Of a stretch of 55,649 bases of DNA, positions 36,264-44,509 are shown one piece after another (positions within the stretch are counted from its first letter, which is position 1; each line of letters begins with the position of its first letter). The DNA is from Methylobacterium symbioticum (GTDB lineage Bacteria; Pseudomonadota; Alphaproteobacteria; Rhizobiales; Beijerinckiaceae), in assembly GCF_902141845.1 (NCBI RefSeq), contig NZ_CABFPH010000031.1, positions 1-55,649 on the forward strand, read 5' to 3'. Below the pieces are notes generated by a model. It saw only the letters and a list, made by a program, of their open reading frames with translations, was not told where the DNA came from and made no database searches. A program made the position numbers and the translations under genes.

Positions 36264-37490
36264 ATGGACGGGATGCAGGATCACGCGGACGCGGCGGCCT
36301 CGGGTTTCTGCCCCGAGCGGCTGGAGCGCATCGACGGCTGGATGCGCCGGCTCGTGGAGACGGGGCGGCTCGCCGGCCTCTCGGTGACGGTTGCGCGGCG
36401 CGGACGCACGGCCTTCTCCCGCGCCCACGGCCTCGCAGACCTCGCGCGGGCCAAGCCCTTCACGCCCGAGACCGTGACGCGAATCTACTCGATGACGAAG
36501 CCGCTCACCTCGGTGGCGGTCATGCAGCTCTACGAGGAGGGCCGCTTCCAGCTCGACGATCCGATCGCGCGCTTCCTGCCGGACTTCGCCGAGATGCGGG
36601 TGGCGACCGGCGGCAACCGGGCGAAGATCGAGACCGAGCCGGCGCGTCGGGCCATCACATGGCGCGACCTCCTCACCCATACGGCGGGGCTCACCTACGG
36701 CTTCATGGAAGCGACGCTCGTCGACGCGCTCTACCGGCTCAAGGGCGCGGATTACCTCCGGCCCGACGCGACGTTGGCCGAGGTGACGCGCACGGTGGCC
36801 TCCCTGCCGCTCCTGGCGCAGCCGGGTACGGCCTGGAACTACAGTGTGGCCACCGACGTGCTCGGACGCCTCGTCGAGGCGGTCTCCGGCATGGACTTCG
36901 CCGACTATCTCCGCGAGCGGGTGATCCGGCCGCTGGGCATGGTGGATACCGATTTCCACGTTCGGCCCGAGAACCTCGACCGCTTCGCCGCCTGCTACGT
37001 CTACGACGCCGAGCGCCGGCTGAAGCTCTACGACGATTCGGCCGAGACCGCCTTCGCGCGTCCGCCCGCCATCGCGTCGGGCGGCGGCGGTCTCGTCTCG
37101 ACGGCCCGCGACTATCAGCGCTTCTGCCGCTTCATCCTGAACGGGGGCGTCCTCGACGGGGTGCGCCTCCTCGGGCGCAAGACGGTTGCGCTGATGCTCG
37201 CCAACCATCTGCGCGGGGACCTCGCCGCCATGGGCACGCCGCGCTTCGCCGAGACCTCCTACGACGGGATCGGCTTCGGCCTCGGTTTCTCAGTGATGCT
37301 GGATCCGGCGCGCGCCCAGATCATCGGGACGCCCGGCGAGGTTGCGTGGGGCGGCCTCGCCTCGACCGCCTTCTGGATCGACCCCGCCGAGGATCTCTCA
37401 GTGGTGCTGCTGACGCAGCTCATCCCCTCCTCGGCCCTGCCGATTCGCAAGGAGCTGCGGGTGATGACCTACGCCGCGCTGGTGGACTGA
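36264..37490 (+). CDS. Serine hydrolase of the beta-lactamase (class C-like) family
   Basis: A 408-residue esterase/peptidase with a penicillin-binding fold. The nucleophile motif SMTK (in RIYSMTKPLTSVAVMQLYEEG) and the second motif YSVATDVLGRLVEAVSG are visible, with LLTHTAGLTYGF between. There is no secretion signal, so a cytoplasmic esterase such as EstB-type is likelier than a beta-lactamase. Two in-frame ATGs (36264 and 36273) are close together. A copy of the two-hairpin repeat follows its stop. The substrate is unknown. Confidence 0.88.
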   Translation: MDGMQDHADAAASGFCPERLERIDGWMRRLVETGRLAGLSVTVARRGRTAFSRAHGLADLARAKPFTPETVTRIYSMTKPLTSVAVMQLYEEGRFQLDDPIARFLPDFAEMRVATGGNRAKIETEPARRAITWRDLLTHTAGLTYGFMEATLVDALYRLKGADYLRPDATLAEVTRTVASLPLLAQPGTAWNYSVATDVLGRLVEAVSGMDFADYLRERVIRPLGMVDTDFHVRPENLDRFAACYVYDAERRLKLYDDSAETAFARPPAIASGGGGLVSTARDYQRFCRFILNGGVLDGVRLLGRKTVALMLANHLRGDLAAMGTPRFAETSYDGIGFGLGFSVMLDPARAQIIGTPGEVAWGGLASTAFWIDPAEDLSVVLLTQLIPSSALPIRKELRVMTYAALVD

Positions 37491-37503
37491 GCGTCGCGGC
37501 ATC

Positions 37504-37549
37504 CCGAAGGAGGTGTCCCTTCGGCAGGGCGCCGGGGCAGAGCCCCGGC
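37504..37549 (+). repeat. Two-hairpin intergenic repeat, copy 2
   Basis: Hairpin A is CCGAAGG/CCTTCGG (37504-37524). Hairpin B is GCCGGGGC/GCCCCGGC (37531-37549) around AGA. It begins 13 nt after the serine hydrolase stop and lies in the same orientation as copies 1 and 3 relative to the upstream gene. Confidence 0.65.
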
Positions 37550-37564
37550 ACAGTCTTGGTTCCC

Positions 37565-38227
37565 TTACTGGGCCGCGGGCTTCGGCGCGGCGGGCTTTGC
37601 CGGAGCGGGAGCGGGCTTCGGCGCTGCGGCGGCAGCCGGGCCGGCCGAGCCGGTGGCGGCAGGCTTCTGCGGCAGCCATTCCGGATCCGAGCGCGGACCG
37701 CCGGGGGTGTTCGTGGCGGCGGTGAGCTGGCCGGGCAGCACGTCCGTGACCTTGTTCCAGGTCTGCGACTTGCAGAGGAAGGCGATCAGGCAGCCGCGCA
37801 CGGTCAGCTCGCCCGGCTCCTCGGTCCAGATCGTCACGTCGTAGGACTTGCCGTCCTCGGAATTGTAGATCTTGCCCTCGTAGCGGGCATCGGCGTTCGG
37901 CTTGAGGCCGAGGATGAGCTGGTGGCCGAGGGAGGGCCGGGTCTGCTTCTTCGGATCCGGGTTCTTGAAGTCGACCCGGGGCTGGTTCTTGTCGTTGAGG
38001 GGAACCTTCAGCCAGACCACGTAGCCGCAGAGGTTCTTCTCGGCGGGGCCGCACTTCTCCAGACGGATGCGGGCGCGCCCGTCCTCGGTCAGGTAGGTGC
38101 CGCTCGGATCGGTCGGCGTCGCCGCCTGCGCTGCGCCGGCAAACCCCGCGAGGGCGACCAGCGGCAGGGCCATGCGGGCGGCAACGGACCGTACCCGCGC
38201 ACCGGCCGCGATCAGTCGAAACGTCAT
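37565..38227 (-). CDS. Secreted DUF2147 protein with Pro/Ala-rich tail
   Basis: A 220-residue exported protein. A signal peptide (MALPLVALAGFAGAAQAA) is followed by the DUF2147 domain: PSGTYLTEDGRARIRLEKCG, LCGYVVWLKVP, LILGLKPNADARYEGKIYNSEDGKSYDVTIW, and GELTVRGCLIAFLCKSQTWNKV. The Trp/Gly pattern is that of lipocalin-like beta proteins. The last 45 residues are a low-complexity Pro/Ala/Lys tail (AAAAAPKPAPAPAKPAAPKP), probably unstructured or wall-interacting. The role of the domain is unknown. It diverges from the bestrophin-like gene. Confidence 0.85.
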   Translation of the reverse strand: MTFRLIAAGARVRSVAARMALPLVALAGFAGAAQAATPTDPSGTYLTEDGRARIRLEKCGPAEKNLCGYVVWLKVPLNDKNQPRVDFKNPDPKKQTRPSLGHQLILGLKPNADARYEGKIYNSEDGKSYDVTIWTEEPGELTVRGCLIAFLCKSQTWNKVTDVLPGQLTAATNTPGGPRSDPEWLPQKPAATGSAGPAAAAAPKPAPAPAKPAAPKPAAQ

Positions 38228-38454
38228 GCCTTCACTCCCATGCGCCGGGCTCGCACCCGGCTCCGAGGCGGCCTCTGGCCGGCCGCCCGTCAGCAATGTG
38301 CAGGGCCATCCGGCGCTCCCGGCGCTCCGGCTGCCTCTCGGCCCCGCAATCTTCTCCGATATTGACCGCATCATGACGGCCACAGCATCGTGAGCCTGAC
38401 GGAGCGGGCGCCTTCCGCTATGGCGGTGCGCCCAAGCCGCCGCACCCCGCCCGC

Positions 38455-39366
38455 ATGATCGTCCGTCCCCGCCCGAATCTCCTCGCGATCCTGTTCACCC
38501 TGCGCGGCTCGATCCTGCCGCAGGTGGCGCCGACGGTGACGGGGCTCGCGGCCTTCGCCTGCCTCGTCGTGGTCGCCGAGCAGCGCTGGCCGGAGGCCTT
38601 CCCGGTCACGGCGGGGATCGGGCCCTTCACCCTCATCGGCCTCGCGCTGTCGATCTTCCTGAGCTTTCGCAACAATTCCTGTTACGAGCGCTGGTGGGAG
38701 GGCCGCAAGGCCTGGGGTGCCCTCGTCGTCGAAGCGCGCGGCCTTGCCCGCACCCTCGGCGCCCTGCTGCCGGACGAAGCGGATGCCACCCTGCGCCGGC
38801 GATCCCTGCGCCGGGTTGCAGGCTTCGCCAACGGCCTGCATGCCCGTCTGCGCGGCGGCGACGAGGCGGCGGCGATCGCGCCGTGGCAGCCGCCGGGCGA
38901 GACACCGCGGGCCTTCAGCCCCACCGACGGCGTGCTCGCCGCCCTGACGGTGGATCTCGCCGAGGCGATGCGCGCCGGCCGGCTCAGCGACGTGACCTTT
39001 GCCCTGCTGGAGCGCAAGATCGCCGATCTCTCGGCGATCCACACCACCTGCGAGCGCATCCAGGCGACGCCCCTCCCCTTCGCCTACACGCTGCTCCTCT
39101 ACCGCACCGCCTGGCTCTACTGCCTGTTCCTGCCGATCGGCCTGTCCGGCTCTCTCGGCTGGGCGACGCCCCCGGCGGTGGCGCTCGTCGCCTACACCTT
39201 CTTCGGCCTCGACGCGCTCGGCGACGAGCTGGAGGAACCCTTCGGCCTGGAGCCGAACGACCTGCCCCTCGATGCGATGCTGCGCGTGGTCGAGCGCATC
39301 GTCTGCGACGCCCTCGGCGAGCCGCTGCCGGAGCCGGTGGAGCCCAAGGACTACCTGCTGCGCTGA
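38455..39366 (+). CDS. Bestrophin-like anion channel family protein
   Basis: A 303-residue membrane protein of the bacterial bestrophin (YneE) family. The N-terminal helices (TVTGLAAFACLVVVAEQRW and FTLIGLALSIFLSFRNNSCYERWWEGRKAWGALV) contain the conserved SFRnn-YeRWWEgRk-WG signature. Later helices (LLLYRTAWLYCLFLPIGLSG, AVALVAYTFFGLDALGDELEEPFG) contain the conserved Asp/Glu cluster facing the cytoplasm. Such proteins form pentameric ion channels. The ion is not predictable. It ends 8 nt before the convergent acetyltransferase. Confidence 0.92.
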   Translation: MIVRPRPNLLAILFTLRGSILPQVAPTVTGLAAFACLVVVAEQRWPEAFPVTAGIGPFTLIGLALSIFLSFRNNSCYERWWEGRKAWGALVVEARGLARTLGALLPDEADATLRRRSLRRVAGFANGLHARLRGGDEAAAIAPWQPPGETPRAFSPTDGVLAALTVDLAEAMRAGRLSDVTFALLERKIADLSAIHTTCERIQATPLPFAYTLLLYRTAWLYCLFLPIGLSGSLGWATPPAVALVAYTFFGLDALGDELEEPFGLEPNDLPLDAMLRVVERIVCDALGEPLPEPVEPKDYLLR

Positions 39367-39374
39367 GGACGGGT

Positions 39375-39905
39375 TCAAATCCGCGTCGGCTCGGAGGTCG
39401 CGCCCTGGCCGAGATCGCGCTGCATCAGCAGCGTGTCGAGCCAGCGCCCGTGCTTGAAGCCCACAGCCGTGAGGCGGCCGGCCTGGACGAAGCCGAACCG
39501 GGCATGGAGCGCGACCGAGGCCTCGGAGCCCGGATGCGCGATCACCGCGACGAGCTGGCGCGCGTCGAGCCGCGCGCAGGCCGCGATGAGGGCTTCGAGC
39601 AGCGCCCCGCCGACCCCCCGTCCCTGCGCTTCGGGCGCCACGTAGATCGAGGTCTCGAGCGTCGAGCGGTAGGCGGCCCGCATCCGGTACAGCCCGGCAT
39701 AGGCGTAGCCGAGAAGGCCGTCCGGCCCCTCGGCCGCCAGCCAGGGCAGGCCCGCGGCCTGCAACTCGGCGAGGCGCCCCCGCATCTCATCCTCCGAGGG
39801 CGGCAGCGTCTCGAAGGTCGCGGTCCCATGCAGCACGGCATGCGCGTAGATCCGAGCGATGGCGGAGGCATCGGCGGCGGAGGCCGGGCGCAGGATGAGG
39901 CTCAT
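39375..39905 (-). CDS. GNAT acetyltransferase (phosphinothricin acetyltransferase-like)
   Basis: A 176-residue N-acetyltransferase. The N-terminal ILRPASAADASAIARIYAHAVLHGTATFETLPP and central ETSIYVAPEAQGRGVGGALLEALIAAC, with the acetyl-CoA loop QGRGVGG, match the PAT/MddA-type GNAT group that acetylates small amines or amino-acid analogues. GFVQAGRLTAVGFKHGRWLDTLLMQRDL closes the fold as in that group. The start at 39905 is the conserved one. It is convergent with the bestrophin-like gene and downstream of a terminator serving the Cys-rich gene. Confidence 0.9.
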   Translation of the reverse strand: MSLILRPASAADASAIARIYAHAVLHGTATFETLPPSEDEMRGRLAELQAAGLPWLAAEGPDGLLGYAYAGLYRMRAAYRSTLETSIYVAPEAQGRGVGGALLEALIAACARLDARQLVAVIAHPGSEASVALHARFGFVQAGRLTAVGFKHGRWLDTLLMQRDLGQGATSEPTRI

Positions 39906-39951
39906 CCGCTCAGTCTCGCCGCGCCGCCACGGCCACGCAATCGGCCGCACG

Positions 39952-39983
39952 AAAAAGGGCCGGCGCGTCCGCGCCGGCCCTTT
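39952..39983. terminator. Strong terminator after the Cys-rich microprotein gene
   Basis: A perfect 14-bp stem, AAAGGGCCGGCGCG (39954-39967) with CGCGCCGGCCCTTT (39970-39983), and a 2-nt loop. It has A/T ends on both sides, so it can work in both directions. On the minus strand it ends the Cys-rich gene 23 nt after its stop. Confidence 0.85.
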
Positions 39984-40006
39984 CGCATCTGGTCTCGCAG
40001 GACCGC

Positions 40007-40216
40007 TTACTCGGCCGCGGTCATCTCGGCCGTGAAGTGGCCGCACCAATCCTTCGAGGCGACGACCGGCCAGAGGCCCTTCGACTCGGGGGCCGGCTGG
40101 CTCACCGGCGGGTTGAAGCGGCAGAGGCCCTCGTCGCCCGCAGCGGTGGCGCCGTTGAGCTTGTGATCGTCGAAGAAGCGGCAGCTCTCGCAGGCAGCGC
40201 TGGTGGTACCGGCCAT
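40007..40216 (-). CDS. Cys-rich microprotein, 69 aa
   Basis: I do not recognise a named family. The 69 residues contain four cysteines: ACESCRFFDDHK (C9, C12), LCRFNPP (C32) and WCGHF (C58). The CxxC...C...C spacing could bind zinc or an iron-sulfur cluster. The segment WPVVASKDWCGHF is aromatic. A GGAG site precedes the ATG at 40216, and a well-formed promoter lies 70-100 nt upstream, overlapped by an inverted repeat. A strong terminator follows, so this is a complete single-gene unit. Confidence 0.75.
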   Translation of the reverse strand: MAGTTSAACESCRFFDDHKLNGATAAGDEGLCRFNPPVSQPAPESKGLWPVVASKDWCGHFTAEMTAAE

Positions 40217-40281
40217 CTCGAACTCTCCTTGAGGCTGATCGTTGTCCCGCCGTCCCCGAACCATCCGAGCCGGCAGCGCGC

Positions 40282-40316
40282 AGTTCTTAATTAGAAGAAC
40301 TCCAATGTGCCGTCAA
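40282..40316 (-). promoter_or_regulatory. Promoter with overlapping inverted repeat for the Cys-rich gene
   Basis: Minus-strand TTGACG (40316-40311) and TAATTA (40293-40288) have an ideal 17-nt spacer. Arms AGTTCTT (40282-40288) and AAGAACT (40295-40301) form an inverted repeat around AATTAG that covers the -10 and part of the spacer, the place where a repressor would act. The AT-rich half-sites faintly resemble Irr-type iron boxes, but the match is imperfect. Confidence 0.6.
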
Positions 40317-40452
40317 CGCGGCTACCCGCGATCGGTTGCGATCGGTCGACGGGAAAGTGCATCGTCACGCGCCCTGGCGGCGCGGGCCGCCTGTCGCCGG
40401 CGGAGGGATCCGGCGGGGTAAGGATCCAGAATCGTCGACGCCAAACTTTCGG

Positions 40453-40477
40453 GGAACAGAGGTCGGGCCGCCCGGTT
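40453..40477 (+). promoter_or_regulatory. Candidate EcfG-type (general stress) promoter
   Basis: GGAAC (40453-40457) and GTT (40475-40477) are separated by exactly 17 nt, matching the alphaproteobacterial EcfG/RpoE2-type pattern GGAAC-N16-18-GTT. It lies just upstream of a compact hairpin/anti-SD/terminator unit, with a predicted start near 40485. Confidence 0.5.
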
Positions 40478-40484
40478 CACCCGG

Positions 40485-40560
40485 TGCGGCACCCCGCGTG
40501 CCGTACGCTCTGTGCGTTTCCTCCCAAGACTCGGGCCGCCTTCGCGGGCGGCCCTTTTTC
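40485..40560 (+). ncRNA. Candidate small RNA with anti-Shine-Dalgarno segment
   Basis: Downstream of the EcfG-type box come a hairpin CGGCAC/GTGCCG (40487-40503), an unpaired pyrimidine stretch containing TTTCCTCCC (40517-40525) that is complementary to ribosome-binding sites, and a rho-independent terminator. The terminator is GGGCCGCC (40533-40540) with GGCGGCCC (40547-40554), then TTTTT. No plus-strand gene upstream needs this terminator. The layout resembles Rhizobiales trans-acting RNAs with CUCCUCCC-type loops (for example the alpha-r14/suhB group). Family identity and exact 5' end are inference. The rest of 40217-40452 shows no gene. Confidence 0.55.
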
Positions 40561-40566
40561 ATGCCT

Positions 40567-41579
<1,013 letters not shown>

Positions 41580-41583
<4 letters not shown>

Positions 41584-42560
41584 GCGGCCTCTCCGCGGGC
41601 GTCGTAGAGGTGGCAGGCTACGCGGGTCCCGCCGACAAGGATCGGCTCAGGCCGCTCGACCCGGCAGCGTCCGAACACGTTCGGGCAACGCGGATGGAAG
41701 GCGCAGCCCGGCGGGATCGCGGTGAGCCGCGGCATGGAGCCCGGGATCTGGGTCAGGCGCTCGGCGGTGTCGGAGAGCGTCGGGATCGCGCCCATCAGGC
41801 CGCGCGCGTAGGGGTGGCGCGGGGCGCGCACCACCTCGGCGACGGGGCCGATCTCGGCGATCCGGCCGGAATACATCACCGCCACCCGGTCGGCGGCCTC
41901 GGCGATCACGCCCATGTCGTGGGTCACCAGCATCACGGCGGTGCCGTGCTCGCGGCAGAGGCGCTTCAGCAGGGTGATCACCTGGGCCTGGACCGAGACG
42001 TCGAGCGCCGTCGTCGGCTCATCGGCGATGATCAGCTCCGGTTCGGCCGCGAGCGCCAGCGCGATCACCACACGCTGGCGCATGCCGCCGGAGAATTCGT
42101 GCGGGTAGCCGTCGATGCGCCGTTCGGGCGCGGGGATGCCGACCTCGGTGAGGAGGTCGATGGCGCGCGCCCGCGCGGTCTTTGCCGAGAGGTCGGTATG
42201 GGTGCGGATCGTCTCCACGATCTGCTCGCCGACCCGGTAGAGCGGGTCGAGGGAGGTGAGCGGATCCTGGAAGATCATGCCGATGCGGCGGCCCCGGATG
42301 CGACGCATCTTCTCGGGCGGCAGGTCGTCGATGCGCTCCGATCCGAGCCGGATCTCGCCGCCGGCGATGCGGCCGGGCGGGTCGATCAGCCCGATCACGG
42401 CCGAGCCGGTCACCGACTTGCCGGCCCCGGATTCGCCGACGACGCCGAGGATCTCGCCGCGGCCGATCTCCAGCGAGACCCCGTCGATGGCGGTGAGCGT
42501 GCCGCGGCGCGTCTCGAAGGCGACGCGCAGGTCGCGTACGGAAAGAACGGTCTCTGTCAT
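41580..42560 (-). CDS. dppD: Peptide ABC transporter ATP-binding protein (DppD-like)
   Basis: A 326-residue ATPase from MTETVLSVRDLRVAFETRRG. Walker A is GESGAGKSV, the signature is SGGMRQRVVIALAL, Walker B is LIIADEPTTALD, and the switch His is in LVTHDMGVIAEAADRV. The C-terminal extension CAFHPRCPNVFGRC has the four Cys found in DppD/OppD proteins. It overlaps dppC by 4 nt at its start and dppF by 4 nt at its end, so translation of the operon is coupled throughout. The frame open to 42662 is not coding. Confidence 0.93.
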
Positions 42561-43522
42561 TGCAGCTTGGGGTTCAGCGCGTCGCGCAGCCAGTCGCCGA
42601 GCAGGTTGATCGCCAGCACCAGCCCGGCCAGCGCGATCCCGGGGAAGGCCACCACCCACCACTCTCCTGAGAACAGGAAGCGGTTGCCGGTGCGGATGAG
42701 CGTCCCGAGCGAGGGCATGGTCTCGGGCAGGCCGGTGCCCAGGAAGGACAGGGTCGCCTCGGTGATGATGGCCAGCGCGAGGTTGATGGTCGCGATGACG
42801 AAGACCGGGCCGGTCACGTTGGGCAGGACGTGGCGGACCATGATGACCGGCGAGGAGAGACCGATGAGGCGGGCGGCCTGCACGTAGTCCTTGCTGCGCT
42901 CGACCATCACGGAGGAGCGCACGGTGCGGGCATACTGCACCCAGAACGAGAGCCCGATCGAGACCACGATGAGAAGGATCGTGGCGTTGGTGTCGAGCGC
43001 GCTCCCGAAGGAGGCCTTGGCGACGCCGTCGACCACGAGGGCGATCAGGATCGCCGGGAAGGTGAGCTGCACGTCGGCGACCCGCATGATCACGGTATCG
43101 AGCGCGCCGCCGAAATAGCCGGCCACCAGGCCGAGCCCGATGCCGAGGAAGCCCGAGACCACGACCCCGAGCATCCCGACGATCAGCGAGAGGCGCAGCC
43201 CATAAAGGACTGCCGAGAGCACGTCGCGGCCCTGGTCATCGGTGCCGAGCAGGAAGGGCGATTGCCCGTCCGGATTCCAGAGCGGCGGCAGGTTCGAGTT
43301 GAGCAGCTCGAGCTGGGCTGGATCGTAGGGGTTCTGCGGCGAGATCCAGGGCGCGGCGAAGGCGAGGCCGAACATCAGCAAGGTCACCGCGAAGGCGCCT
43401 ATCGCGAGCTTCGAGCGGCGGAAGTTCAGCCAGAGATCCGAGCCGAGGAAGCGCGCCAGCCGCGACGGGGTGGCTCTCGGCGCGTCCGGCGCCTCGGCGG
43501 CATCGTCCATCCGCGCGCTCAT
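42557..43522 (-). CDS. dppC: Peptide ABC transporter permease (DppC-like)
   Basis: A 321-residue inner-membrane permease. After a hydrophilic start, LAIGAFAVTLLMFGLAFAAPWISP is the first helix; the periplasmic loop holds FLLGTDDQGRDVLSAVLYG, the DppC/OppC hallmark. The EAA loop that docks to the ATPases is in YVQAARLIGLSSPVIMVRHVLPN, followed by further helices and a GDWLRDALNPKL C-terminus, also typical. It overlaps dppB and dppD by 4 nt each. Confidence 0.94.
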   Translation of the reverse strand: MSARMDDAAEAPDAPRATPSRLARFLGSDLWLNFRRSKLAIGAFAVTLLMFGLAFAAPWISPQNPYDPAQLELLNSNLPPLWNPDGQSPFLLGTDDQGRDVLSAVLYGLRLSLIVGMLGVVVSGFLGIGLGLVAGYFGGALDTVIMRVADVQLTFPAILIALVVDGVAKASFGSALDTNATILLIVVSIGLSFWVQYARTVRSSVMVERSKDYVQAARLIGLSSPVIMVRHVLPNVTGPVFVIATINLALAIITEATLSFLGTGLPETMPSLGTLIRTGNRFLFSGEWWVVAFPGIALAGLVLAINLLGDWLRDALNPKLQ

Positions 43523-44499
43523 GCCGTGCGCCCCACGCTGGTGCGCAGCCGCGGGTCGACGACGGTGTAGAGCAAGTCAACCACGAGGTTGATGGTTACG
43601 AAGATCGCCGCGACGAGCAGCAGGTAGGCGGACATGATCGGGATATCGACGTTCTGCACCGCCTGGACGAACAGGAGGCCCATGCCCGGCCACTGGAACA
43701 CCGTCTCGGTGATGATCGAGAAGGCGATGACCGAGCCGAGCTGGAGCCCGGCGATGGTGATGACGGGCACGAGGGTGTTCTTCAGGGCATGGCCGAAATG
43801 GATCGCCCGGGTGGTCAGGCCCCGGGCGCGGGCGAAGCGGATGTAGTCGGTGCGCAGCACCTCCAGCATCTCGGCGCGGACGAGGCGCATGATCAGCGTC
43901 ATCTGGAACAGGCCGAGGGTGATCGAGGGCAGGATCAGGGCCTTCAGCCCCGAGACGGTGAGGAAGCCCGTGGTCCAGCCCCCGATCCGTACGGTATCGC
44001 CGCGCCCGTAGGACGGCAGCCAGCCGAGGGTCACCGAGAACAGGAAGATCAGCAGGATGCCGATCAGGAAGGTCGGCAGGGAGACGCCGACGAGGGAAAT
44101 CGCCTGGAACAGCTTGGCGAGGAACGTTTCCCGCCTGAGCGCGCAGTAGACGCCCATCAGGATGCCGACCGAGAGCGCAAACAGCGTGGCGCAGAAGGCC
44201 AATTCCAGCGTCGCCGGCATGCGCTCGGCCAGCAGCGTCGTCACCGGCTGCCGGAATTGGTAGGAGATGCCGAAATCGCCGCGCAGGACGTTGCCGGCGT
44301 AGCGGCCGAACTGCAGCAGCACGGGATCGTCGAGGCCGAGGCTCTTGCGAATCTCGGCCCGCTCGGAGACCGGGGTGTCGGGCCCCACGATCTGGTTCAC
44401 GGGGTCGCCCGCGAACCGGAACATCGCGAAGGCGATGAGCCCGACCACCGCCAGCACCACGGCGGCCTGGGCGAGCCGCCGGATCAGGAACGCGAGCAC
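43519..44499 (-). CDS. dppB: Peptide ABC transporter permease (DppB-like)
   Basis: A 326-residue permease beginning MLAFLIRRLAQAAVVLAVVGLIAFAMFRFAGDP, the usual first helix and periplasmic start of DppB/GsiC proteins. RGDFGISYQFRQPVTTLLAERMPATLEL and the EAA loop DYIRFARARGLTTRAIHFGHALKNTLVPV are conserved. The C-terminus DLLYTVVDPRLR is characteristic. It starts 10 nt after the binding-protein stop and overlaps dppC by 4 nt. Confidence 0.95.
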   Translation of the reverse strand: MLAFLIRRLAQAAVVLAVVGLIAFAMFRFAGDPVNQIVGPDTPVSERAEIRKSLGLDDPVLLQFGRYAGNVLRGDFGISYQFRQPVTTLLAERMPATLELAFCATLFALSVGILMGVYCALRRETFLAKLFQAISLVGVSLPTFLIGILLIFLFSVTLGWLPSYGRGDTVRIGGWTTGFLTVSGLKALILPSITLGLFQMTLIMRLVRAEMLEVLRTDYIRFARARGLTTRAIHFGHALKNTLVPVITIAGLQLGSVIAFSIITETVFQWPGMGLLFVQAVQNVDIPIMSAYLLLVAAIFVTINLVVDLLYTVVDPRLRTSVGRTA

Positions 44500-44509
44500 G
44501 CGTCTCGCC

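Noticed and set aside
34282..36387. Very long plus-strand open frame (about 700 codons) over glk and otsB
   Set aside because: It is antisense to two clear enzymes whose motifs are intact. Its translation is Arg/Gly/Ala-rich with no motif. Stop-poor antisense frames are expected at this GC content.
39366..39385. GGGTTCAAATCCG, resembling a tRNA T-loop
   Set aside because: It lies at the 3' end of the acetyltransferase gene. No acceptor stem, anticodon arm or D-loop can be built around it.
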